DNA from: Astrocystis sublimbata
Lineage: Eukaryota; Ascomycota; Sordariomycetes; Xylariales; Xylariaceae
Direction of reading: 5' to 3'
Assembly (NCBI GenBank): GCA_022453515.1
Contig: JAJNNY010000017.1
Coordinates: 434,001-498,000, forward strand
Length of the DNA stretch: 64,000 nt
Positions 10,693 to 22,960 of the stretch are shown piece by piece; positions within the stretch are counted from its first letter, which is position 1; every line of letters begins with the position of its first letter. The translations under genes and the position numbers were made by a program. The notes beneath the pieces were generated by a model, which saw nothing but the letters and a program-made list of their open reading frames with translations, made no database searches and was not told the DNA's origin.

Positions 10693-13600
10693 CTAAGCCT
10701 GCAGCGCCATCTCTTCTCGCGCAGCATGACTGCCACCGCGCCATGACTTCGTGTGATCTCTATCTTCATCAACCGCTCTCTCACCCCCGACGGGGCCCCA
10801 GCCGCCGCCTCCAGGGGTGTTGATGATGATTCTATCGCCCGGCTTCATGGGCGCGCTATTCTTTGCACCCATATTAATTCTACGCTCTTCATACTCGACG
10901 TCCTCCTGCGCGCTGCCGCCATCAGCCGCATGCTGTCCCTGAGTCGCGAGGTCCTTCTCCGGATTCGACTTCACCACCCGACGGACCCAGATATTCAACC
11001 CGCACGCGGCGTCCTCACCGCCCGCGAGCCCGTAGGGGTGGTACACGCGGCGCTCGCTGAGGATGGAGACCTGCACAGGGATGCGGAACTCGATGTCGCG
11101 CACCACGCCGTCGCCACCGCGGTGCTGCCCCTTGCCGCCCGAGCCCTTGCGGATCGAGAACTCGCGCAGGAGCACCGGGTAGCGGCGCTCGAAGACTTCT
11201 GAGTCCGTGATGCGCGTGTTGGTCATGTGCGTGTGCACGCCGCTCGTGCCCTCCCATGTCGGCCCCGCCCCCGAGCCGCCTGCGATGGTCTCGTAGTACC
11301 CGAACCCTTTCACCTCCATCTCCCCCGACAGGTTGCCGCCGAAGCCAAACGTCAGGTTGTTGCAGTCGCCCTGGCTGGCGGCGCACGCCTCGAAGGCCTT
11401 GAAGATGACGTCCGTCACGCGCTGGCTCGTCAGCACGTTGCCGCCCACTACGGCGGCGCCTGTCGAGGGCGAGAGGAGCGACTTGGGCGGGATCTTGACG
11501 TGGATTGGCTTCAGACAGCCCTGGTTCAGCGGGATGTCCTCGGATATCAGACACCGCAGGCAGTAGATGATGGCGCTGTAGGATACGGCCTCGGGCGCGT
11601 TGATGTTTCCGTAGACTTGCGGTCCAGTGCCCTCGAAATCGAAGATGGCTTCGCCCTTCTCGGGGTCTATCGTCACTCGAAGGCGTATCGGCGTGCCGTC
11701 ATCCATGTAGTCCACTGACGACAGATCCTTTCCTTCAAATTTCTTGTATACATCTTTCAGAAGAGCTCTGACGCATTGTTCTGCGTTGTTTTGGATGTTC
11801 ACCATGTAGAATTGGACCGTCTCCTCTCCATATTCCTGAATCAGGCTCTCAATCAGTGAGATACCCTTCTGATTCGCAGAGACCTGGGCCCTGAGATCGT
11901 TGATGTTGTCTGCAAGACATCGGGTACCGCTGCACCCTGGGTATTGCGCCGGATCCTTGTACAGCAGCTCTGTTATCCTCTCCTCGTTGAACTTGCCCTC
12001 GCTCACGATCTTCTCACTTTTGATCGCGGCGCCTTCTTGGAACAGTTCGCGTGAATGAGGCGGCATGCTACCCGCTGTGATGCCACCGATATCTGCGTGA
12101 TGTGCTCGCGACGCGGCGTAGAACAGAATCTTCTCCCCCTTCTTGTCAAACGCCGGCATCAGGAGAGTGATGTCCGGTAAATGGGTACCACCATATGAGG
12201 GATGATTGGAGATGACAACATCTCCCTTCTTCAATTTGCCCTCCCACATCTTGGCCTGTGTTCTTACACAGGTTGACATCGACCCAAGATGAACAGGAAG
12301 ATGCGGTGCGTTGGCGACTAGGCCTCCACTAGCATCAAAGATGGCGCATGAGAAATCCAGCCGCTCTTTCACGTTTGTGCTAACACTTGTCTTCTGAAGG
12401 GCTCTGCCCATCTGTTCAGCAATGGCCATGAAACGATGACCAAAGATGCTCAACATGATAGGATCAACCTCTCGCTCGGTAGTCACATGCTTCTGAGATC
12501 TAAGCACCTGTTAGTTTGTTCCTGGTTTGTAGATATCTTCAAGGATAACACATACACGTCTTTGCCGCCATTCGCTGCAAGGTTGATGATGACGTGCGTC
12601 TGGAGGATTAGAGCGGTGGCATTGGGTGTGACCACGATCGTCTGCGTTCCGTCGGCCAGAACCGCCGGGCCATTAATCTCATCACCGACAGCCAAGTCTT
12701 CCAGCTTGTAGATAGGGGTCTCCTTACGGCCTCCCTCGAAATACACTTGAGATTTGCCATATTGCTTGCCATCTCCAACAGCCTGGCGTTTGAGCTCCCT
12801 CAATTGCTGATCAACTGTCTTGTCCTGGTATCTGAAACTCTTGCCTATTCCTCTAATACGAACATCATCGACAATGATGTCGCGTTCGTCGAGTGTGAAT
12901 CCAAATTCGTAACTGTGGTGTCTCACAAACGCCTTGCCGAATGCCAATTCATCGCCGTCAAAAGAGGTTTTAGAATCTTCCTCGCTAGGCTTGACGATCA
13001 TGAGCGCAGACTCTGTTCCTCGGTAACGCATATTGAGATACTCCTCAAAAACAATCTCATCATCCTCGAAGCCCTGGTCTCGGAGTGTCTTTCTAGATTT
13101 CTCCTTGAGCTTTTCCAATTTTCCCTTTAATTCTTGCACGACTTGTCCATTGTCTTGCCAGACTTTGGATTCAGGCTCCTGTTGCTCGTCCACAACATCC
13201 GCCAAAGCCATACCGTACGCCGATAGTACGGATGAGTATCTGTGCACCAAGATTTGGTTGATTCCCAAAGCCTCCGCAATAGCTACGGCATGCTGACCCC
13301 CTGCTCCGCCGAAGGTCGCGAGACGGTGCTTGGACGAGTCGTGGCCTTTGGCCTCCGTGATAGATCGGATCGGTCGCGTCATAGCCTCATTCGCAATCGT
13401 CAAGAAACCGTACGCCACCTCGTCCAAGCTCATGTTCTTTCCAGTCTCTCTGTTTACTTGGTCTGTAAGTTCCTGGATGACCTTCTTGCTAGCCTCATAA
13501 TCTAGCGCCTCGTTCTCTTTTTTCCCGAAAATCTTGGGGAAGAAATCGGGTAACAGACGACCGAGGAATAAGTTCGCGTCAGTCACTGCAGCCGGACCCC

Positions 13601-14828
13601 CTTTTCGGTAACAGGCTGGTCCCGGGTGGGCACCGACGGATTCAGGGCCGACAACGAAGAGCCCGTTTTTGAAGAAAAGCCGGCTTCCGCCTCCGGCAGC
13701 TACCGTGTTGATGTCGAGCTGCGGGGACTGGATAGTGACGCCAGCTGTTGTGGTCTCGAAAACGTGCTCGTAACGCCCTTCACCATACCGGGAGACGTCC
13801 GTGCTGGTACCGCCCATGTCGAAGCCGATAACGGGGACCTTGGTCTCATCGTCGTAGCTGGTGATGGCATAGCCCACCACGCCACCAGCTGGGCCAGACA
13901 AGATGGCTTTGAGACCGGTAAACTTCTCGACGTCGACTAACCCACCATCGCTCTGCATGAACTCGCATCGCGCGCCCCTTGTACCGTCCTCAGTTTGAAC
14001 ACTACGAGTACCCAGTCCACCGGCGAACCCCTTCTGGAAGCCAGCGATGTACTTCTTGATGGCTGGGGTAAGATAGGCATCGGCACATACACTCGTCGCG
14101 CGAGAGACGAGCTTAATCATGGGCATCAGCTCGTGACTGAGTGAGATGTGTTCGAAGCCGACGTCTTTAGCGATCGTACCAACCAAGGCTTCATGGTCAG
14201 GGAATGTGTAGCCATGCATTAAACAAACGGCTACACTTCGAATGCCCTTGTCGTACACCCTCTTCAGCTGGTCCCTGATCCTATCTTCCGTAGGCCGTTG
14301 AAGGATCCGGACGGCTTCACCAGACAGGCCCATGACTAGATCGTTCTGGCCCTCAGCCTTGGTAACGGTCCTTTCCGGGTCTTCCGCATAATCTTCAAGT
14401 GTCACTCGCTCGTCTATCTCAACAACCTCCTCGTATAAGACATCAGGCTTCTTTATAGCGAGGTCGAAGATCTTGGGCCGGCTCTGGTTGCCGATGGTAA
14501 GACAGTCCTGGAATCCTTTGGTGACCACCAAGGCTATCTTCTCGCCTTTGCGCTCCAGCAGTGCGTTGGTGGCGACGGTGGTGCCCATGCGTATGCTGTC
14601 GATATCAGATGTGTCCAAGGCCTCGCCACGCGGGATGTCCCGCTTCTGGAAGTGGCTCATGATGCGCCGTATTCCTTCGAGCGGCGCATCATCATAGTTG
14701 GCGGGATCCTCCGACAACAGCTTGATGACAATGTCCTTTCCGTTTAACGTGCCCACGCAGTCGGTGAATGTTCCGCCGCGATCTATGGCGATGCGAATCC
14801 CGCGATGTTGCTGGTCGGCAGAATCCAT
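10693..14828 (-). CDS. oxp1: 5-oxoprolinase (ATP-hydrolysing)
   Basis: Two exons (14828-12556 and 12499-10693) encode 1359 residues. The 56-nt intron starts GTATGT, has an ACTAAC branch site and ends CTTAG; joining restores one frame across [12 protein letters not shown]. The N-terminal half is hydantoinase A-like: [12 protein letters not shown] phosphate-binding motif, [40 protein letters not shown]. The C-terminal half is hydantoinase B-like: [60 protein letters not shown], and a glycine-rich end (NTPGGGGWG). The enzyme opens 5-oxoproline to glutamate at the expense of ATP, in the gamma-glutamyl (glutathione) cycle in the cytosol. The fused A+B layout is the eukaryotic form; length is slightly above the usual ~1280. 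The identification is secure. Confidence 0.96.
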
Positions 14829-15676
14829 CGTGACGAATAGACTGCCCGACTTGATAACTGGATGAGTTGGAAAACCACTATCTATGAAGCATATTTCCTT
14901 TTTCTTTTTAGGTATGTGAGAGAAACCTAATCAGGTCCAAAGTCAATGGGCGTCAACCTCATAAGCTCAGCGAGGTATGAGCTAGGTACTAGGTACTAGG
15001 TACTACCTCTAGGCACTTGACTGCCCACCTGCATCTCCCAAGGTGCATTTACCGGGCATGATTACTAACCGATGGAGGTGGGACGCTGTCAACGACAATA
15101 AGTACCTACCTACTTACCCAGGTAGGTAGATTAGATGCTCGGTTGGTGAACCCGTCCCCCAGCTTGCTTACCAATGCGGTCGTTATTGGACCCCGCCATC
15201 TCCCAGCTGCCCCGCAGTGCTCCGATTCACACCCGACCATCAAGGGAGGGACCTATGATCATGTAGGATGGGGCGGACGGGCGACTATAGACTATACAAA
15301 GCATATATATATGATGGATCTACGGCAACCACTGAAGTCCGTCTCGATATTCATTGTGTATTCGTTACATAAACGTCTATCTAAGCTCATTCCAACGTAT
15401 ACTGCAATGCACGCGAACATATCCTTTTCTATATCTCATAAGCGGCTATATCTTGTATCAATGATCGTCTAAGGAGAAGCTCACTAATAGACAAAATCCG
15501 TGCGTTATTAACTCGACCAAATTATCGAATTGTACCCGAAGGCTGGTTGTATTATCTTTGTATGGTTTTAATCTCTATGCGAGAAATGTGCACGCGTCTG
15601 CGCGGCTTCTAGTAGTGTACATCAAAATCGTGATAGTTGCTCGTAATTACGTAAATATCTGTGGCTCGAAGGAGTC
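14829..15676. other. Intergenic: oxp1 promoter and PXA-gene 3' flank
   Basis: The oxp1 promoter side carries TACCTAGG-type motifs at about 14980-15015 and 15100-15130. The distal 400 bases are AT-rich and form the 3' flank of the sorting-nexin-like gene. No gene is supported. Confidence 0.55.
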
Positions 15677-18600
15677 TCAATGCGTCACTACCCGTACTGC
15701 CTGTAAGATCAGACCGAAGAATAGCCCTCGAGCCACCTCCTCGATCTGAAGACAGTCGAAGACACGGCCCAGTGCCTCGTTAGTAGCCGACTGGCCCATG
15801 ATGCCCATGAGTGCAGTAGGGACGCTGCTCTGGATGAAGAGCTTTCTTGCCTTTTCTCGGAGCTCTTCCTTCTCTGCGGCGGTAAGATCAGCTGGCCACG
15901 CTTTGCGTTCGTCCTCCGTGGGCAACGAGTTCTCCCGAAGTTTGCGTATATGCGTGGCTAGCCCATCATCGGATGTGTTGGCGTCGAGCAGCGAGTCCTG
16001 TATCAGCGATTGGATTGATATGAGAGAAGGGTTTCCCGGTCGTAGAAGGAAAGACTTTGCGGCCGTGAGCAATGTCCTCCTAATGTTCCATGCTGAGGAC
16101 AAGGTGTAAAGCTCATTTATAACGGCAAACAAGAGTTCGATCGCTACTCGGGTCTCCTGCTCAGATAGCGGTACAAACTGTTTGACAGGTCGCTTGGTGT
16201 AACCATTCGTTTGCAACGGCCTCATCTGCTGATCTAGGGACGTACGGCTCGGGGAAGCGAACGTATTGCTAGATCTCGGATAGCCGTCAACACTAAGCCT
16301 CGCGCTTGTGGGGGAGCCATAATCATCAGTGATCTCGTTGGGTGGAGGCGGGAGTTTGAGATTACTGAGGCTGATCTCCGAGGGTGATCGTAGAGGCGAG
16401 CGAGCTGCAGCGGCACTGGAGGCTCGACTATGTACACGACTGCTGGCTGCACTTACAGATGGGTTCCGTTCCCATCTATCGGCCCTGGCAGGATGGAGAT
16501 TACTGTCGAGGTCCATATCTGCCTGCGAGCTGTGTCGACGGTCCATCGGAGGGACCTTGCCAGGTTGTACAGAAACTATGGATGATCTCTGGCTGTCAAG
16601 GCTATCCCTTGGAATCACCGACCCATTCATCGCCGGCGAGGTCTCCATTCTCGGTAGCACAGGCAATGATACCGGTCGCGTGCTGCTTGAGTTACGGGAA
16701 TTACCCTCTTGCGTGGCTTGGTGTTCCTGCACGGGCGCGTTCGCGGACCGCTTCGGGCCCAGCCCGATATTACCAAAGACTCCAGTCATCCCGCCCATGA
16801 CCACTTTACCGCCATCCAGAGCCCCTTTGTTGGCATTTTGAATGACATCCATCATCCCTTTGCCCATAGATTCGAAGGAGAAACCGCGATTGAGGCCCAT
16901 TTTGGGATCTTGCCCTTTGTCGAGAAAGCGCTTCATAGCCTCTGATTCGGCTAGTGACTTCTCGCCACAGGCAGTTCGCATGTATCTTTCTATCTCACCT
17001 CGCAGTGATGGCCGCGTGTGGAATTTCCAGCCTGGGAATTGTGAATGAGCCTCTAAGAATGCCGTTGCACCTGAGATATTTGCTATCCGTCGCAAACTCT
17101 CATGAAGACCTTCAAATTGCACATATGTTTTCATGACCATCCAACCAGAATGGTGTGAAGATGACGGCTCGATCTGCAGAAGATATTCCCACATTGGCTT
17201 ATTCCGCAGTTTCCCGTTATCGGTGCCTACTTCATCATGGATAGTTATAGACGCATTGTGTATCGTAAGAGGGGGTGGCTTTGAATGTCCACTCTCTTCA
17301 GCTTCCTCATCCTTCGCCGGCGGGACTATCTGATCGAAACTTGTAAAACTTTGGTTCGGGGCTGCCTCTTGGCGGGTGACTGGTGGCGTGGGGAGGTTGG
17401 AAGTATCGGCAGGGGACACAGGGGACATTGGAGATTGAGACTGTTGGGGGGGCTCGGCCTCCTCAATTGGCAAGAACTGAGTCGCGGATTGAGAGCTTCT
17501 GGATGACGAATTTGACGCCTCTGGGGGGGAGTTATTCCGGCTACGGTTACTGCCCGAATTCTGCCGGCCATTGCTTTTTCTCAACGCGTCTTTGGGATTG
17601 AAAGTCTCGCTCGCGACTGGCTGTAATGTAGGCCCTGGCTTCTCGGCCTCGGCGATCATTTCATCAAGCCTCTTCTTCTCTTCAGAGGCCTTTTCCATCT
17701 CCTCGTCTGCTTTCGAAAGCTTTTTCTTATGGCTCATTTCTTTGCGACGTTGTCTGTCCAACTCATACGAATTGCGATTTCCTCTCGACAAGCCAATGTT
17801 GCCTACGTTCCCATCCACATCTCCGTAGGCTTTCTGATCCTGGATAGCCTCGTCGATAGCCTGGGAAAGGTCCGTCTCTCCTGACTCGAAGAGATAGACA
17901 ATCCATGTATTGATCCACTCGGCCTTGGAGCAAGTTTGCAAAGTGCCTTCAAGAACAATATTCGAGAGGATCTCTCTCAAGAAAGCTCGAGCGGGATCAC
18001 AGTCGTAGCTCGACTTTTCCAAGAAGCCCAAGAGATCCTCTGCCACCATCTTGAACTTGGCTGCCTGCTGTCGCTGGTTGAGGAGGTTGGACAAGGGGGC
18101 GTCATTGTGGGTAGCTAGATAGTTGTAAATGGTGTCGGCAGCGGTCATGTGGGAGTTTGCTGGGAGCTCCGCATAGGCGGCTGCCATCTCCGAGAAGAAG
18201 ACAATGACGATGGAACAGGAGTGCGTGACAAAGTCGACAAAGGCATCAGCAGGTCGCTTTCGTCGCAGTCGGTTAGAGAGGTTCAGAATGAACTGCGTTA
18301 GGACTTTGCGACAAGCCAGAGGGAACGATTTCTCCGCGGGCACTATGGGGCTGTACCACCAGTCCACGTAGTCTCGAATCACTGCATCAACCAAACCGTA
18401 CAGAGCATCCCGCGTTTCCGGCTGGAACTCGTCCAAGCCTTGGACGATGCTCAACGCGTGTTTCTCTTCGCCAAGCTCCGACTTCAAGCGCAGGTCACCG
18501 TGCTCGCCCGCTAGCAAGCGGTCTAAGAAAGCATGGCCCTGCTCTCCTCGCACGGCTCGTGCGACTTCAGGATGGCGCGACTCCCATGCGACGAATGATA

Positions 18601-18967
18601 TTATACCGGCAAAGGCGCCGATCAACAGCAAGCCGATCCGTCCGAGGATGAGGTATGTAACAGCAGCGAGTGCCACGGCAATGGCGCCAAGCGTGCCGGG
18701 CGTGGCAGTCGAGAGAAACTGGAATACTCGAGTCGCGATCTCTTCCTCTTGACGGACAGCAGACTGGGCAGCAGACTGGGCAGCGCCTGTGGCCGGGGCG
18801 GTCAAGGGGTCCGATGCCTCCGCCGGCGCATGGCCAGAGCCCGGGGTGGTAGGGGTCGCAATCGCATTCATGGGGAAATAGCTCTCAGATCCGGCGAGAG
18901 AATCGCTCGGGGGTTCATGGTCGACGTGGATCATTAGGGCCAGGCCGGCTTGTTTTGTTGTAGGCAC
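15677..18967 (-). CDS. PXA-PX-nexin C membrane protein (Mdm1/Pxa1-like)
   Basis: Single exon, 1096 residues. A short N-terminus is followed by a hydrophobic hairpin at about residues 95-130 (GTLGAIAVALAAVTYLILGR...LLLIGAFAGIISFVAW), which anchors the protein in a membrane, probably the ER. Next is a PXA domain (about 150-330; RDYVDWWYSPIVPAEKSFP is typical), a charged coiled-coil and low-complexity linker (about 400-560), a PX phosphoinositide-binding domain (about 560-690; SGWMVMKTYVQFEGLHESLR, GEIERYMRTA), a long disordered Ser/Pro linker, and a nexin C-terminal domain (LLFAVINELYTLSSAWNIRRTLLTAAKSF). This is the order in Mdm1/SNX13-14-25-type proteins, which tether the ER to vacuole, endosome or lipid droplet; an RGS domain is not evident, so S. 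pombe Pxa1 is the nearer analogue. Function is inferred from domains. Confidence 0.85.
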   Translation of the reverse strand: MPTTKQAGLALMIHVDHEPPSDSLAGSESYFPMNAIATPTTPGSGHAPAEASDPLTAPATGAAQSAAQSAVRQEEEIATRVFQFLSTATPGTLGAIAVALAAVTYLILGRIGLLLIGAFAGIISFVAWESRHPEVARAVRGEQGHAFLDRLLAGEHGDLRLKSELGEEKHALSIVQGLDEFQPETRDALYGLVDAVIRDYVDWWYSPIVPAEKSFPLACRKVLTQFILNLSNRLRRKRPADAFVDFVTHSCSIVIVFFSEMAAAYAELPANSHMTAADTIYNYLATHNDAPLSNLLNQRQQAAKFKMVAEDLLGFLEKSSYDCDPARAFLREILSNIVLEGTLQTCSKAEWINTWIVYLFESGETDLSQAIDEAIQDQKAYGDVDGNVGNIGLSRGNRNSYELDRQRRKEMSHKKKLSKADEEMEKASEEKKRLDEMIAEAEKPGPTLQPVASETFNPKDALRKSNGRQNSGSNRSRNNSPPEASNSSSRSSQSATQFLPIEEAEPPQQSQSPMSPVSPADTSNLPTPPVTRQEAAPNQSFTSFDQIVPPAKDEEAEESGHSKPPPLTIHNASITIHDEVGTDNGKLRNKPMWEYLLQIEPSSSHHSGWMVMKTYVQFEGLHESLRRIANISGATAFLEAHSQFPGWKFHTRPSLRGEIERYMRTACGEKSLAESEAMKRFLDKGQDPKMGLNRGFSFESMGKGMMDVIQNANKGALDGGKVVMGGMTGVFGNIGLGPKRSANAPVQEHQATQEGNSRNSSSTRPVSLPVLPRMETSPAMNGSVIPRDSLDSQRSSIVSVQPGKVPPMDRRHSSQADMDLDSNLHPARADRWERNPSVSAASSRVHSRASSAAAARSPLRSPSEISLSNLKLPPPPNEITDDYGSPTSARLSVDGYPRSSNTFASPSRTSLDQQMRPLQTNGYTKRPVKQFVPLSEQETRVAIELLFAVINELYTLSSAWNIRRTLLTAAKSFLLRPGNPSLISIQSLIQDSLLDANTSDDGLATHIRKLRENSLPTEDERKAWPADLTAAEKEELREKARKLFIQSSVPTALMGIMGQSATNEALGRVFDCLQIEEVARGLFFGLILQAVRVVTH

Positions 18968-21872
18968 GGCTGAGTTAAAAAAGGCGAAAGGCGTGGTCGA
19001 GACGAGAGGTGGTTGGTGTCGCTCGGTGTGCGTACGAGTAGGTATAGACGTGTGATACTAGATTAAAAGGTTCCGGGTTGCATGACAACTGCTATGGATA
19101 AAACCGACATGCGTAAAACAGACATGTACAAGAACTAGAATCAAGACAGCTGCGGGCTGTACGGCGGCTGCCCACGAACAACGAACGAAGGAGTGTCGGT
19201 GTCGACCCGAAGGGGGAACTTGGAAGTAGAGGATGGCTCGTGATGATGGATGCTATGGCGTCTGTCGGATGTTGACAGAATTCACACGAAATCCAGGAAT
19301 TGGGAATGGGGGAATTGGGAAATGGGGACAGCAGAGCCAATAGCCGGTGGTCTTGGAAGCAGGGTGATCCTCGCTACCTGTCGAGCCTGCTTCTTCAGAG
19401 TTAAACCATCTGGACCGGAGCGAGCAGAGCACGGCTGTTGGTCGACGGGTTCGTCTGTCTGCATCTGGAGGTAGGGTCAGGGCAGAATCGGGTAGGGGCC
19501 AAAACGCTGGCTGGCGCACGCGCGTCGTTCGAAACATTTCAGCCAACTTCCCCCTGAAACCGTCACCTAAGCCTCGGTTTTTAGCGGGGTTGGTTTCCGG
19601 AATGGGGAATGGGGGGTCGGGGGTGGGGGATGGAATTTGAGCTGTTTGCGCCAGTGAGACTGGCTACATGTAGGTAGACACTTACTTACTCGCCTACCTA
19701 GGCCCCCTACCTAAGTTGGTACCACCAAGTAGGTATAATCCTTTATTCTCATCATTCTAAGCCGGCATTGACACGTAATCGCGCATCTTGATCTTTGAAT
19801 CAACCAAACCCAGAATATACCCACTCTCTATCATATATAGTGAACCTCCACTTGGTGTTAGTCACGGTCGACCTTGAAGCTCTATGTGAGCAATTATTCG
19901 TTGATAGATGCGAGATCCGGGGAGCGAGAAATTCAGGAACAGGCATGCATATGGATTACAGACATGCTTTATACTCGCCACTCACTCTGCCATTCGGTTC
20001 CACGATCCAGCTTCCTCATATGGATCCCATTAGCGAATAAGTGCATCATGGTTATACCGTTGATTATTAGGGATGTCACCCACCTAGAGGTGCATATGGC
20101 TCGTACTTCTTAGTCACATCTGGATATATACGAAGCTCCAGGTGCAAGTGCTTTAGAACAAGCCAAATGGTGATTATCCTCGCCTAGCCTACCACAAAGC
20201 CTCCTTTCAGCCTTTCAGGGTACTAGAGAAACTCAAGATCATTTGTAAAGCAGCACCCCCCTAGTATGTTATTGAGATACATGCTGCTCACTGTGACTGC
20301 GATGGCTAGAAACGTCTTCAGAGATTCAGGCTCGCTTTATGTATACCTAGTAAGCATTTGCCTTCGAGGTCTCCTCCGTATGGGTACTTTAGATTGGTGT
20401 TTTGCGATGCGAAGGACCAAAAACTGATTCAACATCTGTTGAAAGCATCGCGGGCAGTCCAGTGGCCGAGAATTGAGCTTTCTATCTATGCAGGCATACG
20501 ATATCGGTTTATACCAACATTCGGCAATATGCAGCTGGTAATGCCCTTCTCGAGCTGGAGAATGGGTGGCAGTCAAGGTGGTTACTGACTTGATTTTATC
20601 ACCAATCCTCTTCGACCACTTACCCGCATAAGATGTCTCGCTGGGCAGTTGGATCTATTGGGCTTGCATTGTTGCAACCACTTCAACATCTACTATGTAG
20701 GTAGAAGAACAGGCACATCGATGGGGCAAGATGCCAGGCATCTTGCGTACCTTAGCCCAAACTTACCCACACGAGCCACGCACTAGCTGCGCAAGGCGCT
20801 TTATCATCATCTCGATGCTGCTGTACGTGTGGAGCAAGGGGTGATGCTAAAAAAAAAACTGTACAATCAACATCATTGCTCATGTGGTATGGCAGCCAGA
20901 AGAAAAAATTGGATAGAAGAGGTTGATATTATAAGATTCGACTACTCTAACTAGGACATAGAAGATTTCGAGGTCGGTATAGACAAAGTTGTATTCTCAT
21001 TAGGTCCCGCTCGCTAAAGAATGCCGTGTTCAAGAAGCCGTTACACTAACTCAAGCTATGGTAAAAAGCAGAACAATAAATAATAACTATACGCATCCTT
21101 TGGGATTAGCATTGTCTCTTGGCCTCTTCGATGTGGGGTTCTGTCAAAGCTACCTCGCTCCTTGGTACTCATATACTACATTGTAGTAGTTCATGATCTT
21201 TCCTGGTGTGGGAACCATTTCGACTACTCCGTAAGAGTATGTCTTGACGTGACGAAGCTAAGCTTATGTCGCACGCATGTGTCGTTCACGACGGCCGGGC
21301 CATGCGCAGAACATGCGATTCATCCAATACGGTGCTTTAATCCGAGCTGAGCTCCGCCTATAAGCAATTATTATTGACAAGGATATCGCCAGCAGGGATA
21401 CTGCCTTGAAGTTCTACGCTGCCACAGCTCCAACCACACGAGCCACACACGGCTCAGCATATAGTGATTGGCACAGTGCATGATGTAAGTGTCCACCCTT
21501 TCCGCGATCTCGATCTGCAACCACTTCCGCAGCCCATATTTTCTACTAAAATCAGGTTTACCCCCGTCCCACTGCCCCAGAGGTGACGTTGAAGCAGACC
21601 GGTATGACACCACACTAAGAGCGGCCGGAGATGGATGGCGGAAAGTAGAAAGTGAGTAGGGTATGGGGAGTAGTACTGCATAATATGACTTTTGCATGGG
21701 TTGAACATACTTATATCACCCCCAAGGCTGGCCCACCTCCAGTCGAACAATTCCATTGTTTAATTTTAGTCTCGCACTATCATACCATTATACCTCACAG
21801 TTTTCGTAATTCAGGAAGCTGTTCGAATAAAGATCTTTTTGAAAGCCAGGAGCATCCAATTTACACACCACA
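18968..21872. other. Long gene-free region (2.9 kb)
   Basis: The left part is the promoter of the PXA-domain gene. G-rich stretches lie at about 19300-19330 and 19560-19630. TACCTAGG-type motifs cluster at 19665-19735. From about 19740 to 21700 the DNA is AT-richer and shows only short unconvincing frames. A non-coding transcript or degraded mobile element cannot be excluded, but nothing specific was recognised. Confidence 0.5.
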
Positions 21873-22313
21873 ATGTCGTCAAGCGAGCAAGAGCAGAATC
21901 AGTCAAGGGACTCGTCCCGGGCACCTGAGCCAGAGCAGCAGCAGGAGCAGCAGAGTGAGGAGCCCAAGGCCAAGCCCACACGCGAACAGTCCGCTGCCCC
22001 AACCGACGTCTCACAATCTCGATCACGCCCCGCGCGCCAGCGTCGCCGAAACCGCCGCAAGCAAGATTTCCAGCCAGACAGCGAGGCGGAGCAGGGTGGA
22101 CAAATGGCCCGTCAACAGCCGCAGCAGATGATGCCACCGAATTCGCAGCAGCAGATGATGCCGCAGCAAATGCAGCAACAACAGATGCAGCAGCAGCAAG
22201 GTGGAGATGGTGGCAAGAGTGACACCCTGAAGCTCAGGCTGGACCTGAATCTCGAAGTCGAAGTCACGCTGAAGGCCCGTATCCACGGTGACCTGACCCT
22301 AGCTTTATTGTGA
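21873..22313 (+). CDS. Small conserved protein with C-terminal LRLDLNLEVEVTLKARIHGD motif
   Basis: Frame of 146 residues. The N-terminal two thirds is low complexity: Ser/Glu/Gln-rich (QSRDSSRAPEPEQQQEQQ), then basic (RPARQRRRNRRKQ), then Gln/Met-rich (QQMMPQQMQQQQ). The last 35 residues, GKSDTLKLRLDLNLEVEVTLK plus ARIHGDLTLALL, form a compact alternating-hydrophobic segment that I recall as conserved at the C-terminus of small fungal proteins of unknown function. The ATG (CACAATG) follows an untranslated leader. The stop TGA lies inside a GTGAGT donor-like sequence. If that donor is used with CCCCCAG at about 22373-22378, the last residues change from LL to a short alternative tail. No function is assigned. 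Confidence 0.7.
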   Translation: MSSSEQEQNQSRDSSRAPEPEQQQEQQSEEPKAKPTREQSAAPTDVSQSRSRPARQRRRNRRKQDFQPDSEAEQGGQMARQQPQQMMPPNSQQQMMPQQMQQQQMQQQQGGDGGKSDTLKLRLDLNLEVEVTLKARIHGDLTLALL

Positions 22314-22960
22314 GTTAACCTGCTTTAGTGCACATCAGAACACTCGAGGCTGCCCTTCCAACTTACGCCTCCCCCAGCTTTCCATGAATTCTGTTTCTGA
22401 ACGTCGTTTTCATAGACAATAATGAGTCATTTGTCACCGAAGTCTCGATAACAATTTAATTCCCCTGTCTCTGATACATATAATTCTATAGGGATGCATC
22501 TTAACAGGTCGACCAGGGATTCTTAAGGAGTACGATACGAAACGGCACACATGTTGGGGCGTTTCACACCTACGCAATTTTAATGATGGGGTTCTGCGTT
22601 CTTTATACGTTAATATACCAACATAAAAACTGTACTACCATGGCGGATATTGTTTTCTGCGGCAATAGTTTCATCAATGTCACCTACAGCGATTCAGTAA
22701 CACAACGCGGTTATACTGTAATTGGAACAAACTCAAGAAATTTTTGAATATGTAAACTTTTTGCAATTGTCTCCGCGCATAACATGATGTTGTACAATCT
22801 GGTTCGGAACAACGCGAGCATTCTTATTCTTCAACCCAAGTGAACTCCTAATTTGCACCTTATTTGTCTGTTTGACTCGTTCTTCATTGTCGCGTTGGTT
22901 CATACGTTGTTGTTATTGTTTTCTCGGTCCGTCATTCGTTTCTTTTTTCTTTCTTTTGAT
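22314..22960. other. AT-rich convergent 3' flanks
   Basis: This lies between two convergently oriented small genes. It is AT-rich with no supported frame and probably contains both 3' untranslated regions. Confidence 0.5.

Noticed and set aside
11015..11718. Overlapping 160-180-codon frames on both strands in the 5-oxoprolinase region
   Set aside because: They are shifted or antisense frames of the hydantoinase B coding sequence, Arg-rich or Ala-rich with no domain.
19000..21870. Possible degraded transposon in the 2.9-kb gene-free stretch
   Set aside because: No terminal repeats, transposase, reverse transcriptase motif or clear repeat-induced mutation pattern was seen by eye.
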